A stretch of 8,424 bases of DNA, from contig CAYGTK010000182.1 of assembly GCA_964352775.1 (NCBI GenBank), positions 1 to 8,424 on the forward strand, in the 5' to 3' direction. How positions within the stretch are numbered: the first letter of the stretch is position 1; each line of letters opens with the position of its first letter. A program made the position numbers and the translations under genes. This DNA comes from CAYGTK01 sp964352775 (GTDB lineage Bacteria > Bacteroidota > Bacteroidia > Chitinophagales > CAIOSU01). A model generated the notes under the pieces. The model saw nothing but the letters and a program-made list of their open reading frames with translations. It did not search any database and was not told the origin of the DNA. Below, piece by piece: positions 6,806 to 8,424 of the stretch.

Positions 6806-6904
6806 TTGTATTCATGTTGCCCCATTTCCTTCCATCTCTACGCAACTATACAATTATCGGCAACATCTTTTTTGCAGGGAAACACTATGTTCACTATATT
6901 TTCA

Positions 6905-6914
6905 NNNNNNNNNN
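6905..6914. other. Assembly gap (10 N)
   Basis: Ten consecutive undetermined bases mark a scaffold join or unresolved bases. Ten is a common placeholder length, so the real distance may differ and the genes on either side may not be true neighbours. Confidence 0.97.
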
Positions 6915-6955
6915 AAGTTCAACTTCTGCTTACTTTAAACATGTAAAAAACTGAT

Positions 6956-6986
6956 TTTCAGCATATTAAGCTGAATTTTACTTTTC
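6956..6986 (+). promoter_or_regulatory. Candidate promoter of the helical-repeat gene, with an inverted repeat in the spacer
   Basis: TTTC (6956-6959), 19 bp, then TACTTTTC (6979-6986) each differ by one base from the phylum consensus TTTG and TAnnTTTG. The start codon is 16 bp after the -7 box. An inverted repeat, TTCAGC (6957-6962) and GCTGAA (6970-6975) around ATATTAA, fills the spacer. Its outer arms GTAAAA (6943-6948) and TTTTAC (6976-6981) extend the symmetry after an 8-base bulge on the left. It could be an operator. Confidence 0.3.
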
Positions 6987-7001
6987 AACCCTAAAGCAAA
7001 A

Positions 7002-8424
7002 ATGTCTGAACATCTTCATAGTTTAATTCATTCTTTAAGTGCCAGCGAGAAGCGCTATGTTAAATTAAGTGCCTTTACCAATCCTAAAAAAGGTGGGCAA
7101 TATGACAAGATGTTCAAAGCAATTGAACATATGTCTGTCTTCAATGATGATGATCTGAGGAAAAAACTAAAAGGATCACCACTACTAAATAATTGGGCCG
7201 TAGAAAAGACAAGGATACTTGATGGCATTGTTTCAGCATTACGAGGTTTCTATCGATCAGATATGCCTTCGTTACAGCTAGAGGAGGAATTTATTGATAT
7301 TACTGTCATTTATCAAAAAGGAGAGTCCAAACTCGCTTGGAGAAAATTCACACAGCTGAAACGAAAAGTTATAGCGGTGGAAGAATTCACCCTCTTAATA
7401 AAACTACTTAACTGGGAGCGTAAGTTCGTGTTACACAATTCAGTTAAAGAAGTAGTAGAAAAAACTAGACTAATTCAAAATGAGATAAAGAATCTTTTTT
7501 TTCAGATGCAGAACCTTCACGCCCCACAAGCAAAATACTCCCAAGCATTCTTGATAAATACAGGAAAAACGGGCTATTCTAAGGAAAGGAAAGCTAAAGA
7601 GATGGATGTTCTGAAAAAAACCAAGTTAACAGAAGTACATTCCTTTAGAGCCAATACTCTTTTACTACTTTTCGAAGCTCTCGAATCTGAATTCAATGGA
7701 AGAAGTAAAGAAACAAATGAGAAACATCTAGAATTAGTGAAGTTGTGGGAGTCTAATAAGTATATGAGAGAGTATTATAAGCAACGATATTTAGTTCAAC
7801 TCTCCAACTACCTCAACCATGCATATCGTAACATGGATAAGGATGAATTCATAAAGTGGACATCAAAAATATCTCAACCAAAAAAACAAAGCATTTATGA
7901 GCAAGCCTTAGTGCTACAAAATCTAAGACAAGTAGAACAACTTTTTTACTTGGGGAAAGCAGAATTACCAACTCTTACTAAAATGGTACCTCAAGTAGAA
8001 AAGGAGCTAAACAGATATGGGAAACTTATTCAGGTTCAAAAAAGGCTTGGTTTGAAGTATAATAATATGGTCTGCTTCTTTTTGTTAGAAGACTATAGCA
8101 ATTGCTTAGATTGGATAAACCATTATATGGATGAAAAGGCGAAGATCCAGATGTATTTAACTAGTTTTTGTAGGGTGGCGGAGTTCTTTTGCCACTATGG
8201 GAACGGCCACATGAACTTGAATAATATTGGTCGTAATCTTCGTAATTACTTAAAAGAGGGGCCAAACTACTTGGGCTATGAAGATCTACTCACAAAGTTG
8301 GTAAGCAAGCTAGAAAAGACCCCTGACAAGTTACCACCTATGTCTTTCTTGAAAGAAGTGCTCGATGAGCTAAACGAAAGGCATGAAAAGGAAAAATTTA
8401 AAACTGGGTATTACGAGCTAAGGT
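7002..8424 (+). CDS. Large helical (TPR-like) protein of a Bacteroidota family, unknown function (C-terminus cut by window edge)
   Basis: From the ATG at 7002 the frame is open for 474 codons to the window end. An in-frame TGA at 6972-6974 leaves no earlier ATG. The N-terminus MSEHLHSLIHSLSASEKRYVKL, with its LSxSEKRYxKL core at 12-22, is one I associate with large Bacteroidota proteins usually annotated as hypothetical or tetratricopeptide-like. The rest looks almost wholly alpha-helical, rich in Lys, Leu, Glu and Tyr, with amphipathic runs such as FRANTLLLLFEALESEFNGR and VVEKTRLIQNEIKNLFFQMQ. No signal peptide, membrane segment or catalytic motif is seen, so it is probably a cytoplasmic scaffold or protein-binding solenoid; that is inference. 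Only the gap and a divergent unknown gene lie upstream, so context gives no role. The visible end is charged (NERHEKEKFKTGYYELR), and I expect only a modest part to be missing. Confidence 0.85.
   Translation, partial: MSEHLHSLIHSLSASEKRYVKLSAFTNPKKGGQYDKMFKAIEHMSVFNDDDLRKKLKGSPLLNNWAVEKTRILDGIVSALRGFYRSDMPSLQLEEEFIDITVIYQKGESKLAWRKFTQLKRKVIAVEEFTLLIKLLNWERKFVLHNSVKEVVEKTRLIQNEIKNLFFQMQNLHAPQAKYSQAFLINTGKTGYSKERKAKEMDVLKKTKLTEVHSFRANTLLLLFEALESEFNGRSKETNEKHLELVKLWESNKYMREYYKQRYLVQLSNYLNHAYRNMDKDEFIKWTSKISQPKKQSIYEQALVLQNLRQVEQLFYLGKAELPTLTKMVPQVEKELNRYGKLIQVQKRLGLKYNNMVCFFLLEDYSNCLDWINHYMDEKAKIQMYLTSFCRVAEFFCHYGNGHMNLNNIGRNLRNYLKEGPNYLGYEDLLTKLVSKLEKTPDKLPPMSFLKEVLDELNERHEKEKFKTGYYELR

Larger units (their letters stand above)
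6806..7001. other. Divergent intergenic region interrupted by an assembly gap
   Basis: This roughly 196-base region separates the starts of the 114-residue gene (minus) and the helical-repeat gene (plus). It contains ten N, so its true length and content are uncertain. Visible items are TATAGTTG on the minus strand (6850 to 6843) and a candidate promoter with an inverted repeat before 7002. I see no open frame of note. Confidence 0.7.

Overview
The window looks like part of a Bacteroidota (Bacteroidetes) chromosome. The evidence is a large outer-membrane TonB receptor with an N-terminal carboxypeptidase-regulatory-like domain, a paired M16 protease operon whose first member is a lipoprotein, ribosome-binding sites that are weak or absent, -7 boxes resembling TAnnTTTG, and a helical-repeat protein that opens with a SEKRYxKL-type motif known from this phylum. 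Base composition is moderately AT-rich. I cannot place it below phylum.

Layout: (1) 1-2261, minus strand: a TonB-dependent receptor cut at its C-terminus by the window edge. (2) 2262-2466: a 205-bp divergent intergenic region. (3) 2467-5281, plus strand: two M16 peptidase genes 10 bp apart. The first is a catalytic zinc lipoprotein. The second is a periplasmic partner that has lost the zinc site but keeps the Arg/Tyr pair. A strong UUCG-loop terminator follows. (4) 5357-5779, plus strand: a GNAT acetyltransferase. (5) 5780-6337, minus strand: a rhomboid protease, convergent with the GNAT gene, with abutting stop codons and no intergenic base. (6) 6371-6392: a GC-rich hairpin terminator reading on the minus strand. 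(7) 6461-6805, minus strand: a 114-residue protein of unknown function. (8) 6905-6914: ten Ns, an assembly gap. (9) 7002-8424, plus strand: a large helical protein of unknown function, cut by the window end.

The first half reads as a cell-envelope module: an outer-membrane importer divergent from a two-chain periplasmic M16 protease. By analogy with the FusA/FusC and YddB/PqqL receptor-protease pairs of Proteobacteria, the two could act together on an imported polypeptide, but adjacency is the only evidence here. The second half is a set of compact, apparently unrelated housekeeping or unknown genes. I see no CRISPR array, tRNA, rRNA, insertion sequence, phage gene or obvious novel defence system. 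The region is mostly ordinary core genome.
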